Positions 46,130-55,073 of a stretch of DNA of 64,000 nt are shown in pieces. Under the pieces are notes generated by a model. The model saw only the letters and a program-made list of their open reading frames with translations, ran no database searches and was not told the origin of the DNA. The stretch is taken from NCBI RefSeq assembly GCF_963666675.1, contig NZ_OY762929.1, forward strand, positions 6,280,501 to 6,344,500. Direction: 5' to 3'. Within the stretch, counting starts at the first letter, position 1. The number at the start of each line of letters is the position of its first letter. The DNA is from an uncultured Desulfobacter sp. (GTDB lineage: Bacteria; Desulfobacterota; Desulfobacteria; Desulfobacterales; Desulfobacteraceae). The position numbers and the translations under genes are program-made.

Positions 46130-46195
46130 CAGCCATGGGCTTGACCTGGTCTATCAGCCCCAAATCTCTGTCCGTAAGAAAATAGGCGATTACTT
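46127..46195 (+). repeat. Partial 95-nt repeat, copy G
   Basis: Begins with the TAA stop of the Cache gene (TAACAGCCATGGGCTTGACC) and follows the family for about 35 nt (TGGTCTATCAGCCC) before diverging. It lies before the chemoreceptor gene. Like copy D, it starts exactly on the stop codon of the preceding gene. Confidence 0.6.
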
Positions 46196-46242
46196 CTGCA
46201 GATTATTATCGAAACTTTTTTTAAAAAACTGAGGGCGATACA

Positions 46243-47931
46243 ATGAATGTATTTAATAATATGAAAATAGGTACACGGCTGCTGATTGGTTTTGCCACCA
46301 TGATTCTGTTCCTGGCCGGGATTGGATTCTGCGGATTGTACAGTGTCAATCAAATTGAACAACGCCTTGAAGAAATTTTTTCAAAACGCCTGCCCAGCAT
46401 TAATTTTCTTCTCCAAGCAGACAGGGATCTACAGCAGTTGCTGGTCGCTGAACGGTCCATGATTTTCGCCAATGCAAAATCTGATTTATTTAAGAATTTG
46501 GTTGATGACTACGAAGCAAATTTTAAGCAGACGACTGAACGTTGGGAAAAGTATAAAGCCCTGGCAGACAAACCTGAAGAAAAAGCCCTGTTTGGCGATT
46601 ATGAAAAGGCAAGGGCCGCGTGGACAGTACTGTCCAGAAAAATTGTGGACGGCAGAATCGCGAACACCAGACAGGGGCGGCGTATTGCCCTTGATCTTTC
46701 CCTTGGCGAGGCCAGTGAAAAATTTGAAACCATGAGAGACTTCCTTGATCAGTTGACGGAGATGAACTTGACCCAGGCCGAAACCGAACGGAACCAGGCT
46801 ACCGCTACCTATAAGTTTGCCATTAATGTCATTCTTGCGGCCATGGGTTTGGGGCTTTTGGCCGCCATGGTTTTGATGGTGGTCATCGGGCGCAGCGTTA
46901 CCCGGCCTGTAAAAGAGGTGGTGGACGGGTTTTTCGATATTTCCGAAGGCGAAGGCGACCTGACCAAACGGTTGAAAAAAATGGGGGAAAATGAGATTGG
47001 GGTGCTATGTGGGGCGTTCAATCAATTCATGGACAAGCAGCAGGTGATGATTTCGGATATCTTCAAGAGCGTGTCCACGCTTACCGAATCATCCCAGGAG
47101 CTGATCGGTATTTCACAGACCCTGTCCGAAGCCGCTGAAACGGCCACACGGACTTCGGAATCAGTGACGGGTGCAGCAGCTGTCATGAGCCAAAACATGG
47201 AATTGATTTCAACCTCCACCCAGGAAACCAGCGCCAACACCTCCGCCATTGCCAGTGCGGCCGAAGAGATGAATGCTACGGTGGGCGAGATCGCCAAAAA
47301 TGCTGAGCAGGGCCGTGAAATTTCAGCCAATGCCGTATCCAGGGTGGAAAAGTCCACGGATCAGGTCGGCCAGTTGGGGGACGCAGCCCAGGCCATCAGC
47401 AAGGTGGTTGAAACCATCACCGATATTTCCGAACAGGTGAACCTGCTGTCGCTGAACGCCACCATTGAGGCCGCCAGGGCCGGAGAAGCCGGCAAGGGAT
47501 TCGCCGTCGTTGCCAATGAAATTAAAACACTGGCCGGACAGACCGCCGGCGCGTCCATGGACATCAAGGAAAAAATCGGACATATTCAGGAGACATCCAG
47601 CGGCACCCTTGAAAGCATTGATCAGATCCGGGAGGTGATCAATCAGGTGGACCAGGTGGTGACCACCATCGCCACTGCCGTGGAAGAGCAGTCTTCGGTT
47701 ACCCATGAAATTGCAGATAATATCGGCCAGGTATCCACCGGTATTGAAGATGTAAATAGAAATGTGCTCCAGAGCTCTGAAAATGCAGAAGAGATTACCG
47801 GTCAGATCAATGAGGTCAACAAAACGTCTCAGCAGGTCCAGGGCCAGAGCGACCGCCTAAAAGAACGGGCCGACGGTCTGGCCCAGATTGCCGCTGACCT
47901 GAACAGCCTGGTGGGCCGGTTTAAATTTTAA
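46243..47931 (+). CDS. Methyl-accepting chemotaxis protein
   Basis: A 562-residue chemoreceptor. Helix 1 (about 8-30) and helix 2 (about 190-212) enclose a four-helix-bundle periplasmic domain; HAMP follows (about 213-265), then the signalling helix pair with the conserved tip EAARAGEAGKGFAVVA near 410. The MCP is full length and ends in a LNSLVGRFKF tail, without a CheR-binding pentapeptide. It likely pairs with the free Cache protein upstream, separated by repeat copy G. Confidence 0.93.
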   Translation: MNVFNNMKIGTRLLIGFATMILFLAGIGFCGLYSVNQIEQRLEEIFSKRLPSINFLLQADRDLQQLLVAERSMIFANAKSDLFKNLVDDYEANFKQTTERWEKYKALADKPEEKALFGDYEKARAAWTVLSRKIVDGRIANTRQGRRIALDLSLGEASEKFETMRDFLDQLTEMNLTQAETERNQATATYKFAINVILAAMGLGLLAAMVLMVVIGRSVTRPVKEVVDGFFDISEGEGDLTKRLKKMGENEIGVLCGAFNQFMDKQQVMISDIFKSVSTLTESSQELIGISQTLSEAAETATRTSESVTGAAAVMSQNMELISTSTQETSANTSAIASAAEEMNATVGEIAKNAEQGREISANAVSRVEKSTDQVGQLGDAAQAISKVVETITDISEQVNLLSLNATIEAARAGEAGKGFAVVANEIKTLAGQTAGASMDIKEKIGHIQETSSGTLESIDQIREVINQVDQVVTTIATAVEEQSSVTHEIADNIGQVSTGIEDVNRNVLQSSENAEEITGQINEVNKTSQQVQGQSDRLKERADGLAQIAADLNSLVGRFKF

Positions 47932-48002
47932 ACACGGGCTGGTGCCCGGCCGTGAAATAACTAAAACTGATATCATAAATCCGCTGGCCGAATCATCGCC
48001 TG

Positions 48003-48042
48003 AAAAAATCGGGTCGAACAATTTTGTTCGACCCGATTTTTT
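48003..48042. terminator. Strong bidirectional terminator
   Basis: AAAAAATCGGGTCGAACA and TGTTCGACCCGATTTTTT are perfectly complementary (18-bp stem, 4-nt loop), with A/T runs on both sides. It ends the chemoreceptor and TonB-receptor transcripts, which converge here. Confidence 0.93.
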
Positions 48043-48050
48043 CCAGGTTG

Positions 48051-49985
48051 TTAGAATTTAAAATTTACGCCGGCATAAAACATTCTGCCTTCAATGTCAT
48101 AGGGTTTGTCGTTCAGATCTTCGTTGCTGATATTATCAATGCCTAAACGCAGGGTGATTCTGTCATAGACGGTTTTGGACACCTGGGCGTTGAATACGAT
48201 AAAATCATCGCACTTTTCATCGTCGTCGATCTGTTCTCCCGTGTAATCAGCACCCAGCGTGGCGTGGATATCCCAGGGCAGGGTGGCGTTGAGCCGGACA
48301 TTGACGGTGTGCCTGGGCCGGTTCTCCAGCTCTTTCCCGGTCGATTCATCTTCGGTGTCCAGATATTGGTAGCCGATGCGGATGTTGCAGTTCGGTGTGA
48401 TGTCCTGGGACAGTTCGCATTCAAATCCCTGGAGGGTTGCACTGTTGACATTCACATACATTTTTTCATCCGAAGAGCCGTCCAGGTATTCCGTGTCAAT
48501 CAGGTTCTCCACATCGGTTTTGTAAACAGATACTTTGAATGCCGTGGTGTCCGTGAAAAATTCATAACCGAGTTCATAGGATTTTGAAGATTCGGGCTGA
48601 AGGGCGTCGTTACCGTATATGGTAATGCCTCTCATGGCCGTGGCCACATAGGCGGATGAGTTCTGGGTAACTGTGGGGGCCATGAACCCTTCGCCGTAGT
48701 TGGCCCTTATGCGGTGGTGTTCCCCCAATTTATAAAGTGCTCCGATTTTGGGAGACCACTCTCCGTGAAATTTTTCATGGTAATCGTACCGGGTGCCCAA
48801 CGTGACGATAAGCGCCTCTGTGATATTGATTTCGTCCTGGAGAAATATCGAGGTGTTGTCCATATCATTGGCAAAATTTTTATCCGCACTTGCAGCCTTG
48901 TCGTATTTTTTTTCATAATCCTGGTTTTTGAACTCAGCGCCTGTGACAATATAGTGGTTTTTAAAGGCGGCAATATCCAGTTCCCCCAGGACCGCCGAAT
49001 CGCTCATGGTGTGGGCGTATCCGCCTGTGGCCCTGGTGGTGGTATAGTGGGTGTCGGAATCGGTCACATAGGCGTCAAAATTCAGGGTTACGACGTCAAA
49101 TTGCTTGTTGTACCCCACCGAGTAATTTTTCCGGTCGATGTCATAGTATAGGATATCATCCACTTCTATCCGGTCTTCGTTGCCCTGGCCATAGGACGCC
49201 TCGATATACTGGGTTTCGTCAAGGTCAAATCGGATTTTTGCCAAACCGTTGTTGATTTCCTTGCCCTCGATCTTGGTTTCAGTGTTGTCGTCCTCGTCCC
49301 TTGACGGATCACGGTCGATACGTTCCGCACTCAAGAACAATGAAAAACGGTCTGTAATTTGCCCGCCCGCATTCAGGCCGAGCTTAAATTCATCGCCGCC
49401 GTCATCGCTGCTGTCTGAGTAGCTGGCATCAACCTCCCCGGAAAATTTGTCACGGCTTTTCTTGGTGATAATGTTGATAACACCGCCGATGCCCTGGGAA
49501 CCATAGATGGAGCTTGCGGGGCCTTTAATCACTTCGATTCGTTCAATGGCACCCATGGGCACCCAGTTGTACTCGAAATCCGAATGCCCGATCTGGGCAT
49601 CGGAGCCGGATACCTTTTTACCGTCCACCAGGATCAAAACATGGCCGGTGGCTGACCCCCGGATGCTGATGTTCTTGCGTCCATATACGGAGGAACTGTT
49701 GACGCCCAGACTGATTCCAGCTTGTTGAATGAGTATATCACTGATCGATGATGCATTGGCCGCCGCGATCTCTTCTGCGGTTATGATGGTGGTCGAGATC
49801 GGTATGTCATGGTCGATCTGATTGGATTTGGCTGTGACCATCATTTTGGTTTCCCGGGCTGCGGTCTCTTCCCGGGGCTGGGCTGCAGCGTTGGATATGT
49901 CGGCTGCTGTTGCATAATTTGTTGTGCCGGTTCCTGTCATGGCAGTCACTGCGACCGCCATGAAAAAGCGCTTCCATTTCTTCAT
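48051..49985 (-). CDS. TonB-dependent outer-membrane receptor of the heme/tetrapyrrole locus
   Basis: A 644-residue receptor. The signal peptide spans about 1-30 (FFMAVAVTAMTGTGTTNYAT), a TonB-box-like TKMMVTAKS follows, then the plug domain (SISDILIQQAGISL, GHVLILVDGKKVSG, IERIEVIKGPASSIYGSQGI) and a 22-strand barrel ending in FYAGVNFKF. The heme signature pair (FRAP/NPNL) was not found, so heme specificity rests on context alone. ATG 49985 with AAAGGA upstream is preferred over a longer frame. It is the last gene of the radical SAM-ECF-flavodoxin operon. Confidence 0.9.
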   Translation of the reverse strand: MKKWKRFFMAVAVTAMTGTGTTNYATAADISNAAAQPREETAARETKMMVTAKSNQIDHDIPISTTIITAEEIAAANASSISDILIQQAGISLGVNSSSVYGRKNISIRGSATGHVLILVDGKKVSGSDAQIGHSDFEYNWVPMGAIERIEVIKGPASSIYGSQGIGGVINIITKKSRDKFSGEVDASYSDSSDDGGDEFKLGLNAGGQITDRFSLFLSAERIDRDPSRDEDDNTETKIEGKEINNGLAKIRFDLDETQYIEASYGQGNEDRIEVDDILYYDIDRKNYSVGYNKQFDVVTLNFDAYVTDSDTHYTTTRATGGYAHTMSDSAVLGELDIAAFKNHYIVTGAEFKNQDYEKKYDKAASADKNFANDMDNTSIFLQDEINITEALIVTLGTRYDYHEKFHGEWSPKIGALYKLGEHHRIRANYGEGFMAPTVTQNSSAYVATAMRGITIYGNDALQPESSKSYELGYEFFTDTTAFKVSVYKTDVENLIDTEYLDGSSDEKMYVNVNSATLQGFECELSQDITPNCNIRIGYQYLDTEDESTGKELENRPRHTVNVRLNATLPWDIHATLGADYTGEQIDDDEKCDDFIVFNAQVSKTVYDRITLRLGIDNISNEDLNDKPYDIEGRMFYAGVNFKF

Positions 49986-50162
49986 TTTTTTTCCTTTTTC
50001 GTATCTGCGCACCTGGGAATCCCATAACATCTGCTTGACGCCCTGCCATGGATCTGGTACGCAAATCCTGGTTTCCTGTTTTTAACGAACGGACTTAAAC
50101 CACGGAGAGGCAGGTCTTCCGGCCAAGGTATCGACCTGCCTTTCCAGTTTTTCTGGGTTCGG

Positions 50163-50687
50163 TCAGACAGACGCCTTTTGGACAGCGATCTGTGCAAGTT
50201 CTGCAAACAGAGCCCGGGCATCCGCCAGATCCTTTTCATCCGGATGTTTGGCCGCTTCTTCAAGCCTGGCCCTGCGTTCCGGGGTCATACTGTGATGGGG
50301 ATCATCCTTCATCTTTGTTTCCATCATTTTAATCAGATCCGGGTCCACCTTGCCCTGGCATAAAAATTCCCCCAGGATGTCATTGCCCTGGACCATCGCC
50401 CTTGCCTTTTCCATGCATTGCCTGGCGTGATCGGAGTCGGGATAGGCACCCAGGGTACCGAACAACCCGATTTTTTTACCGGTGACGGATTTTATGTACC
50501 TGGCGGAAGCGGCGTTTGCCGTTCCCTTGTCCACCCAGAATCCCAGTGCCAGAAAATCATATGCCGACGGGTCCGGGGCCTCTTTGGCCGAAAAGATCTC
50601 TTTGGGTTCGGGCAGGGCTTCGTATATGGCCCGGGCAACCTGTTGGGTGTTGCCGGTTCTGCTGGAATAGACAACCAGGGATTTCAT
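50163..50687 (-). CDS. Flavodoxin of the heme-degradation operon
   Basis: A 174-residue flavodoxin-fold protein. The FMN phosphate loop is SSRTGNTQQVARAIY near residue 8. Residues 140-165 (SMTPERRARLEEAAKHPDEK) form a charged helical tail that differs from classical flavodoxins. Flavodoxins reportedly give electrons to ChuW/HmuW-type anaerobilin synthases, and this gene is co-transcribed with one, so that role is likely. It overlaps the preceding ATPase by 4 nt (ATGA). Confidence 0.85.
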   Translation of the reverse strand: MKSLVVYSSRTGNTQQVARAIYEALPEPKEIFSAKEAPDPSAYDFLALGFWVDKGTANAASARYIKSVTGKKIGLFGTLGAYPDSDHARQCMEKARAMVQGNDILGEFLCQGKVDPDLIKMMETKMKDDPHHSMTPERRARLEEAAKHPDEKDLADARALFAELAQIAVQKASV

Positions 50688-52108
50688 AAATTTCTCTCCT
50701 TGTGTGACAGTGGCATGGACAGGGTGCAGTCACAGGCCAGATCCATAAGTTCAAGGTCGTGGGTGATGACCAGGACCATGCACCCTTGTTGGGCCATGTC
50801 GGTCATCACCTTTGCAATCATGTTCATGTTGGTGCCGTCCAGTCCGCTGGTGGGCTCATCCAGGACCAGGATGTCCGGGGATCTCACCAGGGCCGCGGCA
50901 ATGACGAGCCGTTGTTTCTGACCGCCGGACAGGGACTGGGGGTGGCGAAGGCGAAATGGTTCCAGGCCGAAACGCCTTGTGACATCGGCCACGGCATTAT
51001 CCCGGTTGGGATTGTTCCGGGCTGCAACGGCAAGTTCCCGGCCCACGGTTTTCATATGGAGCTGGTGATCGGTATTTTGCAATACAATACTGCTCCGGGC
51101 CAGCAGATCATTGGGGGAAAGCGGTGTGCCGTTGATCCGGATGATTCCGGTTTTAAACGGCAAAAGACCGGTTAAGAGCCTGGCCAGGGTCGTTTTCCCC
51201 GTACCGTTGCTGCCGGTAACGGCGATGACCTGGCCCGGGGGCAGTTCAAATGAAGCCTCCTGGAACAGCAGGGGCTTTTTTTTATAGCCAAAGGTCAGGT
51301 TATTCACATGAACGCCCCTGTCTGTAAGGCCCTGGCCGGACCCGGCCCCCGTGACTTTCGGAAGGTTGGGGGAAAACACAACCGGTTGCCGCAATCCCAG
51401 TGTTTTGCGCAAGTGACTGTTCTGCAAAAGGCCGAAGGTCCCTTGGCAGGCCAGGCGGCCTTGATCCAGGACAAGCACCTTGTCCACAAGATCCTTGAGC
51501 CAGTAAAGCCTGTGATCCACAATGAACAAGGTGACGCCCCGGCGTTTCAGGCCCATGAGATGGCCTGCCAGCTTCCGGGTGGCCTGGGGATCAAGATTGG
51601 CGGACGGTTCATCCAGAATAACGATATCCGGGGAAATGCACATGATGCCGGCCAGGGCAATTTTTTGTTTCTCCCCCTGGGACAGATCAAAAATCATGTT
51701 GTCCATCAGATGGGAGATACCAAACCGCTCTGCCTCCTGGTGGGTGATCTTTTCGATTTTTTCAACCGATTGGCCCCGGCATTCCAGGGCGAATTTGAGT
51801 TCATCCCGGACCCTGAGTGCGAAGAACTGGCTTTCCGGGTTCTGGAACATGGTGCCCACATGGGATGACAGTTTTTTGACCGGGGTGTGCACTGTCTCTT
51901 TCCCGGCCACCCGGACCCGGCCGGCCAGGGTCCCTTTGTGAAAATGGGGAATCAGCCCGTTGATCAGCCGTATCAGTGTGGATTTGCCTGATCCGCTGGC
52001 CCCGGTGCAAACCACGGTTTCTGTCTTGGAAACGGAAAATGAGATATCCGCCAGGGCTGGTTGTTCCTGGAACGGGTAGGTGTAGGTGACATGATCAAAT
52101 TCAATCAC
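50684..52108 (-). CDS. Fused double ATPase of an ECF transporter
   Basis: A 474-residue protein carrying two ABC ATPases in tandem. The first has GASGSGKST, LSQGEKQKIALAG and ILDEPSANLD; the second GSNGTGKTT, LSGGQKQRLVIAA and LVLDEPTSGLD, so both sites look active. It powers the transmembrane T subunit coded next. Fusion of both EcfA units is common in Desulfobacterota-type ECF systems. It overlaps the T gene by 4 nt. Confidence 0.92.
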   Translation of the reverse strand: MIEFDHVTYTYPFQEQPALADISFSVSKTETVVCTGASGSGKSTLIRLINGLIPHFHKGTLAGRVRVAGKETVHTPVKKLSSHVGTMFQNPESQFFALRVRDELKFALECRGQSVEKIEKITHQEAERFGISHLMDNMIFDLSQGEKQKIALAGIMCISPDIVILDEPSANLDPQATRKLAGHLMGLKRRGVTLFIVDHRLYWLKDLVDKVLVLDQGRLACQGTFGLLQNSHLRKTLGLRQPVVFSPNLPKVTGAGSGQGLTDRGVHVNNLTFGYKKKPLLFQEASFELPPGQVIAVTGSNGTGKTTLARLLTGLLPFKTGIIRINGTPLSPNDLLARSSIVLQNTDHQLHMKTVGRELAVAARNNPNRDNAVADVTRRFGLEPFRLRHPQSLSGGQKQRLVIAAALVRSPDILVLDEPTSGLDGTNMNMIAKVMTDMAQQGCMVLVITHDLELMDLACDCTLSMPLSHKERNL

Positions 52109-52854
52109 AGCAGTTTCTCCGCGGCAATGCTGCCGAATGTGAGTACGAGCACGCAGGCTGTGGTAATGATGTCCCAGGCCCCGGGGCCGGATGTCGGTGG
52201 TTTGGTCATGCGGGTATTTGCATCCATGCCCTTCAGCTCTGCGGCCACGGCCAGGGTATCGGCCGACCGCAGGGCCCGTATGGTCAGCGGCACCACAAGC
52301 AGCCGGACCACCAGGAACGGGTGCAGGGTGACAAATAGAATGCCCGGATTAAATCCTTTGATGCGCATGCTTTCCCGGATAAGTTTTACGTCGTTTATAA
52401 ATTCGGGAATAAACCGGATCATCACCGATGCCGGCAGATAAATGACAAAAGGCAGCCCAAGGGTTTTCAGGCTGGTCATCATATCCTGAATCCGGCCGGA
52501 CACGGCCAGGGCAAAAATTGTGTTCACCAGGACCAGGACCCGCAGAAATGGATTGAAAAATGCTGCCGGGCCGGCCTCCCCGATCTCCGGCCAGAAGATG
52601 AGCATGATGCGGATACAGCCCATGGCCATGGCAAACATGACGCCCACACCGCACCACGCCACGGCCAACACCTTCACCCGGCCATGGGCCAGGGCATAGA
52701 CAAGGCTGACCAGGGCCAGAACCCCAAGGGCCGCAGCAGATTGAATAAATATGATGCCCGTTGAACAGACTATGCAGATCAGCATCCGGGTCCTTACATC
52801 TAAAATGCTTTTGGGGGGCCGGTTTGCGTAATTATTCACGGATGATACCTGCAT
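52105..52854 (-). CDS. ECF transporter transmembrane T subunit
   Basis: A 249-residue CbiQ/EcfT-like protein with five or six membrane helices. The coupling region is RALRSADTLAVAAELKGMDA, equivalent to the Ala-Arg-type coupling helix. The ATG at 52854 has GGGAG 7 nt upstream and gives a 23-nt overlap with the S gene; a longer start at 52917 would overlap it by 86 nt and is unlikely. Confidence 0.87.
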   Translation of the reverse strand: MQVSSVNNYANRPPKSILDVRTRMLICIVCSTGIIFIQSAAALGVLALVSLVYALAHGRVKVLAVAWCGVGVMFAMAMGCIRIMLIFWPEIGEAGPAAFFNPFLRVLVLVNTIFALAVSGRIQDMMTSLKTLGLPFVIYLPASVMIRFIPEFINDVKLIRESMRIKGFNPGILFVTLHPFLVVRLLVVPLTIRALRSADTLAVAAELKGMDANTRMTKPPTSGPGAWDIITTACVLVLTFGSIAAEKLL

Positions 52855-53377
52855 GGCGAAGCTCCCTGACAAAGATAATGCCCGTACCCAGGCCCATGAG
52901 GCAACCCAGGTATCCAAGGCCCACCACGATCACCCCCATCATAAACATGCCCATCTGCTCCTGGTACAGAAAATAGGAATAGCCAAGGGAAACGGCCCGG
53001 GAGATGAAATCAAAAAGTGCAATACCAAGGATTAACCTGACTGGACTGCTGAACCCGTTACATGGCGCGATGAACAGATCGCACACAAACCCTGCGACAA
53101 TTACGCCTGCAATGCTCATGGGATTACCGCCCATGAGCAGCAGGGAGACCAGGGTGCTGATCACCGAAAACAGAGTGAGTACGCCGAATTTTCTGATTTT
53201 GTATACCAGGATGATGAGCAGGGATGTGGCCACTGTGTTTTTCAGCACCAGGGTCACCGGATTCATGCCCCCGCCGGCCAGGGCGATGAGCATGGTTGAA
53301 ATTTTGATCAATCCTGTGAATGTACCGATGAGGATCAGTTCTGAGGGGGCCCAGTACTGTGCTGAAAACAGTTTCAT
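52832..53377 (-). CDS. Predicted substrate-binding S component of the ECF transporter
   Basis: A 181-residue membrane protein with about six helices, coded between the radical SAM gene and EcfT. It looks like the Trep_Strep/MptD-like S components whose ligands are not well defined. It starts MKLFSAQYWAPSELILIGTF and contains GGGMNPVTLV and APCNGFSSP loops. Context predicts heme or a heme product as ligand. Its stop is 4 nt inside the upstream gene (ATGA coupling). Confidence 0.75.
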   Translation of the reverse strand: MKLFSAQYWAPSELILIGTFTGLIKISTMLIALAGGGMNPVTLVLKNTVATSLLIILVYKIRKFGVLTLFSVISTLVSLLLMGGNPMSIAGVIVAGFVCDLFIAPCNGFSSPVRLILGIALFDFISRAVSLGYSYFLYQEQMGMFMMGVIVVGLGYLGCLMGLGTGIIFVRELRHAGIIRE

Positions 53378-54771
53378 GATAAAGCCGTGGTCTGTTTATA
53401 ATAATCAATCATGCCCTGGGCCAGGTTGGTCTGCCAGAATTCTCCGGCCAGGGTCAGGGTGATCCAGCCCTGGTCCTGTGTGAGAAGTCCTGCCTGCTCC
53501 CAATGGTCCGTCAGGGGGACAAACATGGTCTCAAGGTCCAGGCCCAGCGTTTTGCCGGCACCCCGCAGGTCCATATATCCCAGTTCCAGACTGCCTGAAA
53601 TCATTGCTGAGAGGCGGTCGTGGGCTTCCGGGGCCATGATGCGGGTCACGGGTTTTGCCTTGCCTGCTGTTTCAAGGTAGGTGTTAAGATTTCCGTCCAG
53701 AAAAATCATGTGGCCGTTCACCGTACCGCCCGCCCCGGAGCCATAGGCCAGGCAGTCCGCCTTCTCCTTCATGGATAGATTGTATCGGTTGCGCTCCCTG
53801 AATTTTCTGCCCCAGTGGCTGATGGAGAGCCGCCGGTACCTGGCCCGGGCCATGCGGTTTACCCCCGCTTCAAACATCAGCGCCCGCTGGGCCTGGTCTG
53901 CCAGGGTTTTGAACCGGCCTTGGGCTGCGGCTTTGTCAAGGGTGCCGCCGGGGAAACGGATCAGCTGATACAGATCCACCCCGTCCAGTTCCAGACCCAG
54001 GAAGGTCTCAATGTCCTTTTCCCAGATCTCCATGGTTTGATCGGGCAGGCCGAAAATCAGGTCAATGATGATGGCTGCATGGTCTCTCTCATTTAATCGC
54101 AACAGGCGATCTATCACGGTCTTCCTGTCCGACAGCCGGCCTAAATTCCGGCGGATTTCGGTATCAAATGTCTGGACCCCGATGGAAAATCGATTGGCCC
54201 CGCCCTGGATGCAGGCATGTATTTTTTCATCTGTAAGATCACTGATCCTGCCTTCCACGGTGATTTCGCAGTCATTGGCCAGGGGCAGGCACTGTTGTAC
54301 AGTGTCAAGCACCTGTTTGAGATCACCACCGTCGAGGGCCGTGGGCGTGCCCCCGCCCAGATAGACGGCATGGACCGGATGGCTTTGCACAAGATTCAGA
54401 TCCCGGTCGGCCTCAAGTTCCCGGATCAGGGCTTTGGCATAGGCGTGCATCGTCTCTTTTTGGGCCGGGTTGGCAAAAAAACCGCAATAAAGACAGTGCG
54501 TGCTGCAAAAGGGAATGTGAATATATGCGCTTGTTTTGCCAAGGCGTTGTGTTGTGGACAGGGTGTCCCATACCCGGGCGGTTTTCTCCCGGGGCACGGG
54601 TTTGCCCCCAAGACCTGCATGTACCACCGTCTTTTTCTTAAATGCCCCGGTGAGCGGATTGTCACAGATTTCGGCGAAATATCGGTGGTCAAAAGAGGTG
54701 TTGCCAGAGGACTCCAGCAGTTTGAGTTTGGCGTTGGCATTTTGTCGAACGGTGCTGATTTCCTGTTTCAT
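53374..54771 (-). CDS. hutW: ChuW/HutW-type radical SAM protein (anaerobic heme opening)
   Basis: A 465-residue radical SAM enzyme. The HemN-like core has the 4Fe-4S motif CSTHCLYC (Cys 89, 93, 96) and YLGGGTPTAL, and the N-terminal block with DNPLTGAFKKKTVVHAGLGG is the hallmark of the ChuW/HutW branch rather than HemN or HemW. ChuW breaks the heme ring without oxygen by transferring a methyl group, releasing iron and anaerobilin. It heads a tightly coupled operon with an ECF importer and flavodoxin. The ATG has an AAGGAG site. Confidence 0.88.
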   Translation of the reverse strand: MKQEISTVRQNANAKLKLLESSGNTSFDHRYFAEICDNPLTGAFKKKTVVHAGLGGKPVPREKTARVWDTLSTTQRLGKTSAYIHIPFCSTHCLYCGFFANPAQKETMHAYAKALIRELEADRDLNLVQSHPVHAVYLGGGTPTALDGGDLKQVLDTVQQCLPLANDCEITVEGRISDLTDEKIHACIQGGANRFSIGVQTFDTEIRRNLGRLSDRKTVIDRLLRLNERDHAAIIIDLIFGLPDQTMEIWEKDIETFLGLELDGVDLYQLIRFPGGTLDKAAAQGRFKTLADQAQRALMFEAGVNRMARARYRRLSISHWGRKFRERNRYNLSMKEKADCLAYGSGAGGTVNGHMIFLDGNLNTYLETAGKAKPVTRIMAPEAHDRLSAMISGSLELGYMDLRGAGKTLGLDLETMFVPLTDHWEQAGLLTQDQGWITLTLAGEFWQTNLAQGMIDYYKQTTALS

Positions 54772-55073
54772 GGTTCAAATCAAACTCCTTGTCCGCAATA
54801 TTGTTTAAAAATGCATCTACTTTGATTGTTTTTTGTGGTTCGAAAAGTCATGTATAGCAAACTATTTATTATGTCAAGCCGGTTTTGTTTTGTTTCTTAT
54901 AAATGATGTTAGGTGAATATGGAGTGTTATTAATTCATTTTTTAGTTGCGACTTAATATTTTTTGATATATATAGGTTTTCTCAAAAGGACAAGTGACGC
55001 CATCCGGCGAAGAGGAGTCTTTTAAAATCAATTAGTTAATATGCCAACGACGGACTGCAAAGGAGATCAGGGA
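54772..55073. promoter_or_regulatory. Divergent AT-rich control region of the heme locus
   Basis: About 300 bp between the two divergent operons, clearly richer in A/T than its surroundings. It must hold both promoters. I could not find a convincing Fur or other iron-box dyad, although the region is the obvious place for one. No gene is present. Confidence 0.5.

Noticed and set aside
48051..49985. Calling the TonB receptor a proven heme receptor
   Set aside because: The FRAP/NPNL heme-receptor signature was not found; only the operon context supports heme.
53374..54771. HemN (coproporphyrinogen dehydrogenase) or HemW
   Set aside because: The N-terminal block and the ECF/TonB/flavodoxin neighbours fit ChuW/HutW; heme-synthesis genes are absent nearby.
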